Source: Conus ventricosus
Taxonomy: Eukaryota > Mollusca > Gastropoda > Neogastropoda > Conidae
Direction of reading: 5' to 3'
NCBI GenBank assembly: GCA_018398815.1
Contig: CM031609.1
Location: 31,889,799-31,953,798, forward strand
Length of the DNA: 64,000 nt
Shown here: piece after piece, positions 35,880 through 63,180 of the stretch
Layout: every line of letters begins with the position of its first letter
How positions within the stretch are numbered: position 1 is the first letter of the stretch
The notes under the pieces: generated by a model
The model's input: the letters and a program-made list of their open reading frames with translations, nothing else
Told to the model about the DNA's origin: nothing
Database searches by the model: none
Translations under genes and position numbers: made by a program

Positions 35880-36287
35880 CAATTCCCAAGTGCTCTGGCA
35901 GCCACAAACAACAAACCCTCTCTTCCCTTTCCTCTCAACATACACCTACCCCCTAGAGTGTGGCGCCAACGCCTGGACATTGGGACTGAAGAGGACAGCA
36001 TCCACTAACTCAGCAGAGCAGCTCAAGTTACCATCTTCAGGCTGCGAACAGGGCACTGCCAGCTCTTCTCCCATCTCCAACGTCTCAAACTCTCTCATAC
36101 TGACCAGTGCCCTTGTGGTACAGGCTCCCTAACTCCCATCCACTTCTTACAGTCCTGCCCCTCCTTTGAAGCCTTGAGATGCCAGACGTGGCCCAGTCTG
36201 GTTGAGGTCCAGGAGAAGCTGTGGGGACCGGTGGGGTCTTTGCGGCGGACTGTGGATTTCGCCTTACTAACTGGACTGAGGATATAG
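35880..36287 (+). mobile_element. LINE remnant: C-terminal RNase H flank with CCHC-like tail
   Basis: From 36009 to the stop at 36285-36287, 92 codons read LSRAAQVTIFRLRTGHCQLF, then CPCGTGSLTPIHFLQSCP, and end FALLTGLRI. The RLRTGHC block and the C-x-C-G ... H-x4-C knuckle are typical of the extreme C-terminus of RNase H-bearing LINEs of the I/Tad type. One stop (TAA at 36006-36008) interrupts the conserved lead-in EEDSIH. The upstream part is degraded, so the left border is approximate. Confidence 0.7.
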
Positions 36288-37539
36288 CAAAGCCAGGCAC
36301 ATGAAAGAAAGAAATACCAACCCCATTTCTGAATCTGTTGCCTTTACAAATTCAACCCTGTGGCCTTGCTGCCTTCAAGAAAACACAGACAATCCTGTGC
36401 ACACAGGAAAAATAAACAATAAAAAAGTCTGATACAGTGACAACGCAGATGCGATATTCTAAGATGTATGAGGGAGATAACAATGAACACATGTTCCTAA
36501 CTGAAAAGTACTGGACTTGGGATTTGGACCTCACTCGCTGTTCCAAGTAATCTTAAGTCTGCTGGTGTGCAGGCTATCTTGGTAAGAGTTATTTCGTTTG
36601 TTTTCCAAATTGAATAAAACTCATTCTGCATCTTTTTTAATATGATCGCCACTGCTGTCACATACAAAACACTTTGCTATAAATTATTTGTGGTTAAAGA
36701 GATTCTGTTCACATCTCGACCCCCCTTCCTCCCTCTCTCTCTTTCATTCCCTTCTTTTTCGCTCTCTTCTCTCTATCACCGTTTTAATTCACTGCTATTC
36801 TGCTGGAAGCCATCTTGGGAATACTATTCTGCGCATTTCTATGTGTGTTATTTATGCTGTCTAATAACATTTCTGTCGAAAATTCTGCATGTTAACTGTT
36901 ATATATATACTTTGCACTTTGTTTTGTGTGTTCGTTTTCAGCAATGCTTCAATCTGTTTCAGCCCTTTAATTGTTCAATCATTGAAATATACTTAAGAGG
37001 CGTATATGTATTATTGTTCAAGTCAACAAACTGTAGACACACATACAAAAAATATGCAACAAATGTGTACAGACCACTACAATAAAAAAAAAAAACCTGA
37101 TAATTTAGGCCATCTTTTATGATAACCTTTACACACAAGAAAGTGAAGACTTTTGTTGTGAAATATATTTTGTTAATCAAGTGTTAAGAGGTCATTAGTG
37201 CATTTCATTTGTACAGAATCATATGTATTAAGTAGTGTACATAACAATACAGAAAAAAAGGAAAAAAAAACATTTCATGGCTGTTGCTTGACAGGACAGC
37301 ACTACCAAACAAAAACTGCAGTGCACATGACATTAATTAGAGCCTGATCCCTTGAAATCCTTTGATCTGATTGGTTGGTTTTTTCTAACCTTACAGCCAA
37401 AAAAACCACCCAACAACAACAAAAATCTGTTTGATTAATTTTTTAACCTTGCAACAATTAACATTATTTGATTGGTAGTTTTTGGAGCCTACAGTCATTA
37501 AACATATCTGATTGATCAAATTTTGACTAGCACCAGTGA
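36288..37539. other. Intergenic DNA without recognised genes
   Basis: AT-rich. One plus-strand frame of about 147 codons at 36642-37085 has no motif and poor codon character. No other feature seen. Confidence 0.6.
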
Positions 37540-37895
37540 GCATCGCTTGATTGGTCAGTTCTGAAACCTAGCACCATGGGGCACCACTTGATTGGTCAGT
37601 TCTGAAACCTAGCTCCATGGGCATCGCTTGATTGCTCAGTTCTGAAATCTAGCACCATGGGGCATCACTTGATTGGTCAGTTCTGAAACCTAGCACCATG
37701 GGGCACCACTTGATTGGTCAGTTCTGAAACCTAGCACCATGGAGCATCGCTTGATTGCTCAGTTCTGAAATCTAGCACCATGGGGCATCACTTGATTGGT
37801 CAGTTCTGAAACCTAGCACCATGGGGCATCACTTGATTGGTCAGTTCTGAAACCTAGCACCATGGAGCATCACTTGATTGGTCAGTTCTGGAGGC
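37540..37895 (+). repeat. 41-bp tandem repeat carrying CCAAT motifs
   Basis: Nine units are built on cttgattggtcagttctgaa and acctagcaccatggggcatc. Seven contain ATTGGTCAG and two (near 37631 and 37751) have ATTGCTCAG. The unit recurs every 40-41 bases. Weaker relatives continue to about 38100. Confidence 0.95.
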
Positions 37896-38145
37896 ATGAC
37901 CCCAACCAAATTAAGGGATGATTTACTGAAAAGTTTTGAAATATACTACTGATCAGCATTACTTCATTCGCCAGTCTGAAACCTAGGAATATTCAACATA
38001 ACTTACTTGGTCAAACTGTAACCAAGGGGCATTTGGTGTCGATTGATTAGTCAGTCTGGGAACCCAGCACAATTACTTGATTGATTAGTTTTGGAATCCA
38101 ACACAATTTAGTGATACCAGATATCTAAGCACATGAACAGTGTTG

Positions 38146-38470
38146 ATATTGCATCACTATCTTACACAAACATGGGCTACACTGCATCAATGTCTCACAC
38201 AAACATGGGCTACACTGCATCAATGTCTCACACAAACATGGGATACATTGCATAAATGTCTCACACAAATATGAGATAATTGCATCAGTGTCTCACACAA
38301 ACATGGAATACACTGCATCAATTTGTCACATTAACATGGGATACATTGCATCAATGTTTCACACAAACATCGGATACACTGCATCAATGTTTCACACAAA
38401 CATCGGATACATGGCATCAATGTGTCAAACAAAAATGGGATACAGTGCAACAATGTCCCACACAAAGGTG
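38146..38470 (+). repeat. 33-bp tandem repeat, about ten copies
   Basis: The unit is tacactgcatcaatgtctca + cacaaacatgggc. Since 33 is a multiple of three, a frame crossing it repeats an 11-residue motif (about 38280-38480) and then continues to 38795 without recognisable domains. Confidence 0.95.
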
Positions 38471-41400
38471 GGAGTCATACAGGCATTGTATTGTTTACAC
38501 AGGGTTCCTTCAGACTATTGTCAATAGAATTCGAGGACTTTCAGAGGCTTTTCACAGTCATTTCACACAGAAAGCAAGGTGCTTGAATGTCACCAGGATG
38601 CTTAACCCTTTCAGCCCTAACAGAGCGTCTACCTGTGTAACCTTCCCAGCCTGGAAGGTTTTTGGCTATTCAGTTAGAAGATCTGCGCTGGTCTATTCAA
38701 ACTGCCATAACTCTAGACTGGCACATAAAACATACATGTGTCTGGCGCTGTCCGCTTCATATAAAGCTGTTTCTTGTTCCCACTGCTCTCTCTGACCTGT
38801 GTACCTTCTGAAGTGTCATATGGCAAGCTGAGAAGTGCAATCTGAGGGTGAAAAGTGTGATCTCAGAGGTCGCACCCTGAAAGGTCCATGACCCTTTTAC
38901 ACGTGAAAGCAAATCGACCAATTCACATTAACATTCTTCATGTGACTTCCTTTCAGTTGGACTGAAACACAACTGAACCTGCCAAAATCAGTTATCGGAT
39001 ATTCCTCCAGGGCCTTTCACTACCATACCTGTTAGGTGGTGCCACAGCAGTGCTATTGCGAGCACATTCAAGCATGGTGGACAGTCATTGAACTAACGAG
39101 CAATCTGCATTCTCAACAGCTCAGTGAGACAACAAGAACCGCTCTTTCAAAAGTGTAATGTTGGCATTCTCGTAAGTGGAATGTGGTGCAAGAAAGTGTA
39201 ATGGTTGAATGAGGCCTTTAAAAGTGTATTTATTGCACTCATAATGGGAGGTAAATGGATATGCTACCTCCCCACTTCCCTGGCCTCTCCTTCAATTTCC
39301 CTCTACCCAGGCTGCTACTTTTCTGTTGGTTATATTCCATCGTAAGTACTAGCTGACCATTTAATTGATTCACACAAATACACATCAAAAACGTGCAGCT
39401 AGGATAAACAAATACACTTAGTACAAATTGTAACTGTTTCACATAACTGAGAAATTTCTTTTTTTTTTCTTTTTTTTTTGACAGATCAGCTTCTGTAGTT
39501 TAGAACTTTAAACAGTTTTTTTAGTTGCAAATGGAAGGGCTGATAGAGGCTAAGTTATTAACCATAAGATTAAAACAATCAAATCACATTATCTTTTGCA
39601 TAATAAAAGAGTCCCTAAGGACAATTTTGTCAGTATTCTTACAAATTTGATTCAAAGCATTCATTAGGATCTAGTGAAACATATCATTTGATCTCTTCTC
39701 ATGAAGTTTTTCTTTTTTCATATGATGACTGGAATCACATCAATCTGACAGCTAAGAGTAGAGAAAGTTCCAACAATTAGCTTTTGATTCATTTTTTTAA
39801 TTTTTTTTTTATTTTGAAATTTCTAAGCCAAACATATTTTCTTATCCATAATTATGAAACTCACACAAAAAGCAAGATGTGGGTCAACATTTCATAACAG
39901 ACATGATGCAAATAAACTGTCATATAAAAGCAGATCACTGACATTAGATTATAATGATGTATATATATATTTTAAAAAAAATCCACCAAAAAACATGACA
40001 ACTTATGCAGTATCAGTTCCTGGACGTGCAAACCTACACAATATATATGAGCAGGCACTATTCACACACCTAACACCACAAGAATCATTATGGTAAAAAA
40101 TGTACAAAATACAATGAAAAGACTGAAATTTGGAGAAAAACAAAACAAAAGCAAAACAAAATAAAACAAAACAAAAATATTGTGGGGTAAAAGTTCAATT
40201 CAGATTTAAAAAAACAACAAAACGCGGTTACATTTCAACTAGATCCAGGTATCTTCACTTACGAAAAGCTATGGAAAAATGAAATTAACAGTGCAACAAA
40301 CCAACAAAAAATTGAAGAAAGTATAACAGAGGGGGCAACTGAACAAAAGGGGTTCATGATAAGTCTTTACCTATAACATCTCATTAAAAGTAATGAAAAC
40401 CTCCCAAAGGCACAATATTCATCAAGTCATTTTTTTCGAACACACACACACTTCCACACACCCATGAAACAAGCTGAAAAACTCACTCTGTAACAGATAA
40501 GGGAAAAAGTATAATGCTGAACAATTAAGTAGTGGGGAAAAACAAGTGCAGGTCAATTCTTCCATCATTATTGTAAAGACTTGGCAAAGATTTGAAATTA
40601 AAAATTTTTTCTTTTAAATTGAAGAAAATAGGAAAATATATTATGAATATGAAAACCCTTCACTAGCTGCATGAGGGAACCATTGCAATCTCTCCTGACG
40701 ACAGATCTATATGTATTGCCTGCTCCTAGGCCTTTCGTCCACTGGATAAGACTCATCAGGGAGACACGGCTGATTGTGTCTGTGTGCTCTTGGCATCAAA
40801 TAGAGACACACAACAGTCTGTAATTCTGTGGTCTTCTCACCACAGAAAAAGTATAATCTTCATCAGATTATTCACCCCCCCCCCCCCCCCCTCAATTCCT
40901 CTAAAACAAATGAGGCAAGGAACAGGATATGCTTGAAATACAAGTGTTTGCACCTGCACATAAAGATACACACAGAGAAGGAACAAACATGACAGCAGTA
41001 CATATCTTCATCCTTGGAAATTGCAATATATCTGCCAGGCTCTTTTCAATATCAAAATGCTATGGCAATCAGATCTGCCTCCTGAAACAGAAACCGAAAG
41101 TAAAGTGTGAACCTTTGCACTCTAACACAAATCATACAAAAATTCCAAACAAGTATTTTGCCAGGTCCATAACCCGAAACTTTTCATCTCTCCTTCCCCC
41201 CTCCCTGATTCACCCCCCCCCCCCTTTTTTTTTTCCACCTACTCACTTCTGTCTCCCTCAATGTTATGTTGCAGCAATGACTGATGCATTCACATGAAGG
41301 TGTCCGGTTCTGCTGGCTGGCTTGTCACTTATACAGCAAGCAGCCCCTTGTTCAAACATGTAGATGCCACAAACAATACATGAAAAAAGCCATATGGGCA

Positions 41401-42230
41401 ATTCTCCTCTGCAAAATGGACAGCTAGAGTCCACTCTAGACAGTATGTACAATTTTCTATACCTAATTACCAGATTACAAGTAGAAAACACTTGGTTCGT
41501 CAGTGACTGCTAACAGATTACTGCAAGGCATAGGAATGCCAAGACAGGAGAACGGTCCACAAAGGCAGAAAAAGTGATAAATGAAAGTAAAGCAAAAACA
41601 TAAATGGAAAAAAACGCTCGGTCAAAGAGTACGAGAGAAAAAGGAAGTTGCTCGCACAGGACTTCCAGAAGACAGGGGTGCTATTTGTACAGTGAGTTTT
41701 ATGACAACAGTAGCACATCTTAACATGAACATCAAGAAACCCTTCATAATTAAAAAAAAAAAAAAAAATAAAGGAACTATTATGTGCAGTGGTAAATAAT
41801 TCTTAAAAAATAAAGGAACTCTTAAGTGCAGTGGTAAATACAAACAATAAACAATGAAGGTAACCTCTGCTCCCATGCTGAAACGGTTACAAGCCCATCA
41901 ATTAAAATCTTAATGCTGTTTGTGGAACCCTTTACCTGGCGTGCAAGAGGCATACAGAACTGACTAGGAAACTTTCCTATATCATGAGAAAATTACTCCA
42001 GAAAAACCCCCAAAAGAATTCAAAGGTAGCCAGTCTATATTTGGTGGACCTTTGAGAGATTTCATTAGAGAAAAGGTGAGACCTGACCTTCCACTGCCGT
42101 GACTCTGTGGATTTGCACCTGCTGACTTCCTTACTCCTGTCGCTGTTTTGTAAAGTCACTTTGCCGATGACCACCTCTGCTGAGACTCAACAGAGTAAAC
42201 TGAGCAAACATGGAAAGAGCAGACTGGTTT
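38471..42230. other. Intergenic DNA with homopolymers
   Basis: No gene recognised. C runs lie at about 40875-40891 and 41213-41223, and A or T runs near 39460-39480 and 41750-41768. A 44-base duplication (aaataaaggaact...) lies near 41765-41840. Confidence 0.6.
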
Positions 42231-42666
42231 CGCAATATTACTCTTCTGGTGAGTTGATTTTAACGTGGTGACAGCCCTGATGTGGCCCTTTGCGGTCGGC
42301 TGGGCTATAAGCAACATTATCTTATCTTATCTTATCGCAATATTACTCTTCTGGTGAGTTGATTTTAACGTGGTGACAGCCCTGATGTGGCCCTTTGCGG
42401 TCGGCTGGGCTATAAGCAACATTATCTTATCTTATCTTATCGCAATATTACTCTTCTGGTGAGTTGATTTTAACGTGGTGACAGCCCTGATGTGGCCCTT
42501 TGCGGTCGGCTGGGCTATAAGCAACATTATCTTATCTTATCTTATCGCAATATTACTCTTCTGGTGAGTTGATTTTAACGTGGTGACAGCCCTGATGTGG
42601 CCCTTTGCGGTCGGCTGGGCTATAAGCAACATTATCTTATCTTATCTTATCGCAATATTACTCTTC
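42231..42666 (+). repeat. 105-bp tandem array built on the short retroposed tail
   Basis: Four nearly identical 105-base units start at 42231, 42336, 42441 and 42546, plus a final stub cgcaatattactcttc at 42651-42666. Each unit is a flank of about 41 bases followed by cagccctgatgtggcccttt ... cttatcttatcttatc, the same element found at 18000 and 20933. The stub repeats the first bases of the unit. Confidence 0.97.
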
Positions 42667-44818
42667 ACCCAGGTTTGACAACAATAAAAAGTCACAGATA
42701 TGTTAGTTTGAAAGTACAAGGCACTGCATACTTTCCACACCATGTAACCTGGCACATAATGAGCACCTACACATAAAAATAGGCACAAAATAAACAAGAT
42801 GTCAACAAGTGTCATTTCTGTAACGATAGGTAAGCATTCACAAACATAGCTTACAAAACACACATCCATCCATCTGGCGTAAAGGTCCATCTTATGATTC
42901 ATATCTTATGAAAACAACACACATGCATCAGATTGCGTGTGAAAGGAGGTAATAAAAAAAAAAAATCCTGAAAGAAGAATCGTGATTCCCAGGGTTTTTG
43001 TCATCCTGCAGATTTTAGTGCATGTGGGTCTACTTTTACTGAGAACAATCATTAACAAAAAGAAGAAAAAAAAGAAAAAAATCTGAAAGAAGGTTCATGA
43101 TTCCAAGGTTTCGTGCAATCTGCGCACTTCTGGTGCTTGTGGGTCTATATTTACCATGAACAATCATTACCAAATATTAAAAAAAACACACACACACACA
43201 AAAACACAAAACAAAAACAACAACAAAACCACCTCCACCACCACCACCAACTCTGCAGAAGAACGGTCATCTATAGAAAATAAAAAGTTGCAATGTTTCG
43301 TCCTAAAAGGGTGCAATGTCAACTCCCCCCCCCCCCCCCCCCCCTCCCCACAGAATATAATCATTCCTCTACAACTAGACCTTAAGCAAGGCAGACCTGT
43401 GAGAACACAAGACCTGGCGGAACACAGACCTGGCAAAGCTAAGATGCAGACACACAGTCACCCGGAGTTCACAAAGACCAGGCAAAACGTAAGCCCAAAG
43501 GAAGTCTGAGAGAGGTAAGAAACACAGACCAGAAAAAAAAAACCCAGACCAAAGGGAAACAATCCATGGAAAAGATGCACCCGGTATCCTGAAAGTATCA
43601 CCTACATGAACGGCAACAAAAGATTCAAGTTCTTCATCACCACAAAAATATAAACTGCCATCTTGCCTATGACACAAAGATCTCAACTGATGTAAATCTT
43701 GAGCCATTTTGATCATAATGACAGTATAATATACGTGATAACAAAAGAATAACAAAGTAAAAAATATGGCACGATGAAGGCAAAAAGGTCTATGTGCCAG
43801 GTTTAGTCGACAGTAAAAAGCAAAGCTTTAAGCACATTCACTGAGTGATTTAATAAAAGAACTTGTATCATCTGGTTTTATCAAAGATTTCCATAAAACA
43901 TTTGTAGATATGTCAATTGACAAAGTTTAAGAATTGACATAATAATGGAGGTTAAGATCAGTCAAAACCTCATGTAAAAAGTTAATGGCAGAAATGAAAA
44001 TGTTCAAGAATTGACATAATAATGGAGGTTATTAAGATCAGTCAAAAACCTTACGTAAAAAGTTAATGGCAGAAATGAAAAAGTCCATGTCAAAATTTCA
44101 TTTTCAGATTAATAAATCAACAGTCATTTCAAGTGTATGTCCAAGGGAAACCAAATAATTAAATAATATGTTAAGAATAAATGTCTATACATATTCTGAA
44201 TACATTTTTTGGACCGATTAAAATTGATACAAGTATGCAAAACCTATCATTATAAAAAAAAACCCAACAACCAGAACTCTTTGTTCAGCATAGATTTAGG
44301 GAATTAGGCATGAATACATTCATATCACATACTACCTGGATGAAAAAAAGGTTTGGCAACACCACTTTGTTGCACACTGTTATACACAACTGACACACAC
44401 ACACACACCTTCAATCAACATGTTTTCCTCTCTTTACCTTACTCTTTTCATGCACTATCAGAAAGTTCACATCCTATGCTTCTTTCCACCCCTCAATCCT
44501 TGACACAAGGGCACCTCTCTGCTAGCATTTGAAGTTAATGAATACAGCGCTATGGAATTACGAACGTCTGACTCAAGTCACACAAAAACTCAAGCGCTGT
44601 GTAAATGACAACATACAGTTAATTATGCCCAGTATTCGAGTGATAGTTCTCACTGCAGTAGTTGAATAACGTCACTGTTTAAAAAAAACCAAAAAAACAT
44701 TGTGCATATCATTTCATCAAAAATGGAAGATATAATCCCACCCCTAATACGTGGCAGAAAAGGAACAAAAGAGGAACAGCTTTCTTGGGTAATCAATCAT
44801 CAGCTTGAACCATCTGCA
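42667..44818 (-). other. POGLUT 3' UTR side and flank
   Basis: This is non-coding DNA downstream of the POGLUT stop. It includes a C run at 43326-43344 and a two-copy duplication of about 75 bases (43929-44080, unit beginning aagaattgacataataatgg). No clear polyadenylation signal was singled out. Confidence 0.55.
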
Positions 44819-59708
<14,890 letters not shown>

Positions 59709-61385
59709 CTGCAGAAAGGTAGATACACAGGCATCAGACTAGTTTTATGCTTTACATTGAACTTGATGCACTTCATTTGTCTTTGTGTGCCTAACACTCT
59801 GAAAAGGATCTCCGATTAGACTACAGTGCTTGGTTATATTGCTGTGAATAAAATTTGTGGATAGTTCAAGTGCTTTTGTTTCTATGTTCAATTTCAGTGT
59901 TTTGTTTCTAACTGTATGTGCATTTTTTTAGTTACCTGTACTACACTGAAAGTATTTTACATACACAGATAGACACAGTTAGAGATACAAAACAATAAGT
60001 AGCAAAGAAAAACAAGAGCTGACACTACTGAATGTAACCAAATATGGCTGCACCCAAAAGAACATTCCTTGAGATGGAATCAACAAATAAAGACATGACA
60101 AAATGTCCTCAGTATTGTTATCATTTTGAATGTCCTTATCATTGTTATCATTTTGAAGCTTCCAAAGAGGACTGCTTTGACACCTGAGACTTTCAGCTCT
60201 GCAAAAGAATTTAAATGTCCAATAAATCAAATCAGACTGATATCTGTCAAACAAAGCATGTTCCAAAGTGTCTATCTAGATCTCACTGTGAAAAATCACA
60301 CAAGGTAAATGTTTCATGTGTTAAACTTGTGCATGTATGTTGCTCAGCTCATCCAGTTTTTCTCTCACACACATCCACCCATATATTCGCTAACTCTGGA
60401 GATCTATGAAACAAACGAACAGGACCACAAAATAGAAATATAACTACACATGATGATCATGAACACACAAGCAAATAAACCTGTTGCATAATTTGTTATG
60501 TCACCACTGACTCACCATAAAACCCTTTACCACTGCCAGGTTCAGTTGGGAGCTCAAAGGTTTAAAAATAACTCAGCAAATGCTAAGAGACTATTTGCTG
60601 TAAAACGACAAGGGCAAATGCCAAAGAACTGGCCTAGTAATACACTGCACAACAACTAGTTATCAGAGCATCTGTCCAAGAGGGGACAAGCTTTTTCATA
60701 AATCTAGGTTAAAAAGTCGCACTGCCAAACGGCTGTAAAAGCAGTGAACTGATACAGATTCACCATAACTAGAGCACAGTCACATAGAAGGTGAACCCCA
60801 CTTCCCTCCTTCAGCTGCCTCAGCCTTTCCTAAACAGAATCAGGTGCCCATTTATTGCTGGGTAGCTGGAGTGGGTTTTCAAGCTGTTAAAATCCAACCC
60901 CACAGGTGATTCAAACTTGTGACCGTCAGCGCCACCTGACACTCTGAATATTTGATGACAGACCCTCATGAATTATGAAAGTTTTGATGCTTAACATCTT
61001 CAGTGCCACACACTGATATGGTTGTTCCCTTTCTGTCAAGTCTGACTGCAGAGGGTCATAAGTATTAAGAATAAAATCATAGCACGTAAGCTATTGCAAG
61101 AAAGTATAATGCATAACCTATGAAATGAACAGACTATCCCTTTATGAGTTTTAGGCTTATCTAACACGAAGGTAAACAATAACAGTGCACGAATCAAATT
61201 CTTGAAATGATGCCAACATATACATCCTTGGCAAGCTCTGAAGCAGTTTAGAGAACATATTCATTGCTAGCAGTCGAGAAGTTGAAGAAAAGTTTAAAGT
61301 TCATAAGGTGTCCTTTATAAAGTTGAATTTCCACATGTATTCGCAACAGTCAACAAACTGTTTTTGCAGAATGCAGGCTTTGAAT
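59709..61385. other. Upstream intron or flank of POGLUT
   Basis: No POGLUT first exon was recognised here. AT-rich non-coding DNA containing one SINE copy (60791-60945). Confidence 0.6.
60791..60945 (-). mobile_element. tRNA-derived SINE, copy 3
   Basis: On the minus strand: cacaagtttgaatcacc (box B-like), then ggattttaacagcttgaaaa, cagctacccagcaataaatg and cctgattctgtttaggaaag. This is the same core order as the copies at 46545 and 49066. Confidence 0.6.
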
Positions 61386-61387
61386 AA

Positions 61388-61440
<53 letters not shown>

Positions 61441-61525
61441 TTTGAAGATCCTTCTTAAGTTGAATTTCCACATGTCTTCACAACACTCAACAAACTGTTT
61501 TCATGGAACGCAGGCTTTGAACAAC
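61322..61525. repeat. Two-copy duplication flanking (CA)n
   Basis: The sequence aagttgaatttccacatg ... caacaaactgtttt ... gcaggctttgaa.aactc occurs at about 61320-61390 and again at about 61455-61527. A (CA)n tract (61391-61439) lies between. A (CT)n patch follows the second copy. Confidence 0.9.
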
Positions 61526-61777
61526 TCTCTCTCTCTCTCTCACTCTCTCCACCTTAAACAACAATATGATCTCCTATTCTGCACTGCCTTAAAACCAAAT
61601 CTTGCTTTAAGAACAAGAATGTTGAATTTGACTGTATGCTGGTATACTTGAATATGACTTCCTCATGAATCAGAGTTCATCCTTCTTCAGGCTATACTGA
61701 TGATACTAGTTAAGTAGTTTAGTGACTGGTACTTTAAAATCCTCTTTCTGTGTAGGAATATCATATGCTACCAAGAG

Positions 61778-62070
<293 letters not shown>

Positions 62071-62276
62071 AAACTTTTTATTTGTTTTCCCCCTTCAATA
62101 CTAAAATGAATCATCACTGTTCTTGTTAAAATACTTCTTTATTGTGTACTAGTGTTCAATGTTAATATTGTTAGTCCCTTAAACAGACAAAGGCCAGATG
62201 GCAAAAAAGTGACTTCTTCAGTTCATGCTGATCTGTTAACCTTGGCAATAGAGATAATCAGTCAATCAATCAAAGA

Positions 62277-62535
62277 TTCTCTCTCTCTCTCTGTCTCCCA
62301 CTCTGTGTCTAGATCTGTCTGTCTGCCTCTCCATCTCTCTCATACACACACAAACACACACGCACAAACGCAGGCACTTGCACACACACACACACACGCA
62401 CTCTCTCTCTTTCTCTCTCACACACACATACACACACACACACACACACGCATGCTTACACACACACATACACACACACACACACACACGCATGCACGCA
62501 ATCACACACATACACACACACTCACACGTACTCAC
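62277..62535 (+). repeat. (CT)n and interrupted (CA)n tracts
   Basis: TC-rich sequence at 62277-62340 passes into imperfect CA repeats with two copies of acacacgcatgc blocks at about 62447 and 62487. Confidence 0.95.
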
Positions 62536-63180
62536 GCATGCACTCATGCTCCCACACTGTTACACATGGACATGGGCATGAATACAGACTCAACATACAC
62601 AACAAACAGACCAATCCTCTGCTCTCCCTCTCACACTCAGCTACAGGAGTAAGAACAGAGATCAGGGCTGTGACCAACAACAATTTAAATCGCTGGAAAG
62701 GAAATGTTTTTACAATTTGAAAGAAAGGGTGTGAACTGACAGAGGTTAAAGCATGCCAAAGAGTTCGAATCTGATTTGCATGTTATCAATTTTTTTCTGT
62801 TGCATGTTATCAATTTTTTTCTGTTTTTGTCTGTAGACATCAATTCATCGTCATAAAACAGAAAAGGAAGCAACCCCTGCTCATTTGAACTAAAGCTACT
62901 GCTTCTGTTTTCCTTTCTGTGAAAGCATCTCTTTACTTTGTAAACAATCTTGTTCATTTGTGTATTATCAGAATTCACTATTTTGAGATGAGTTCTTTCT
63001 GTTTTGTTTCATTTGAAGATGTTTTTCATCCTAAAATTTGGAAAGTTACCATTACACTGCTTGCTTGGTTATTGAAATTTGCCATGTAAAATGTTTAGCA
63101 AGCTCAGATCAATTTGGTAAAATGTTTGTTGTAAGCTCAGTGTTAAGGCTTCTAACAAAGTGTCTTGCGGAATCATATCC
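62536..63180. other. AT-rich DNA, no gene seen
   Basis: Contains a direct repeat of gcatgttatcaatttttttc at about 62779 and 62803. Otherwise unremarkable. Confidence 0.65.

Noticed and set aside
36642..37085. 147-codon plus-strand open frame
   Set aside because: It has no recognisable domain, a hydrophobic AT-driven composition and no splice or neighbour support.
37540..38470. CRISPR-like spaced repeats
   Set aside because: The units are head-to-tail minisatellites without unique spacers, in a eukaryotic genome, with no cas genes.
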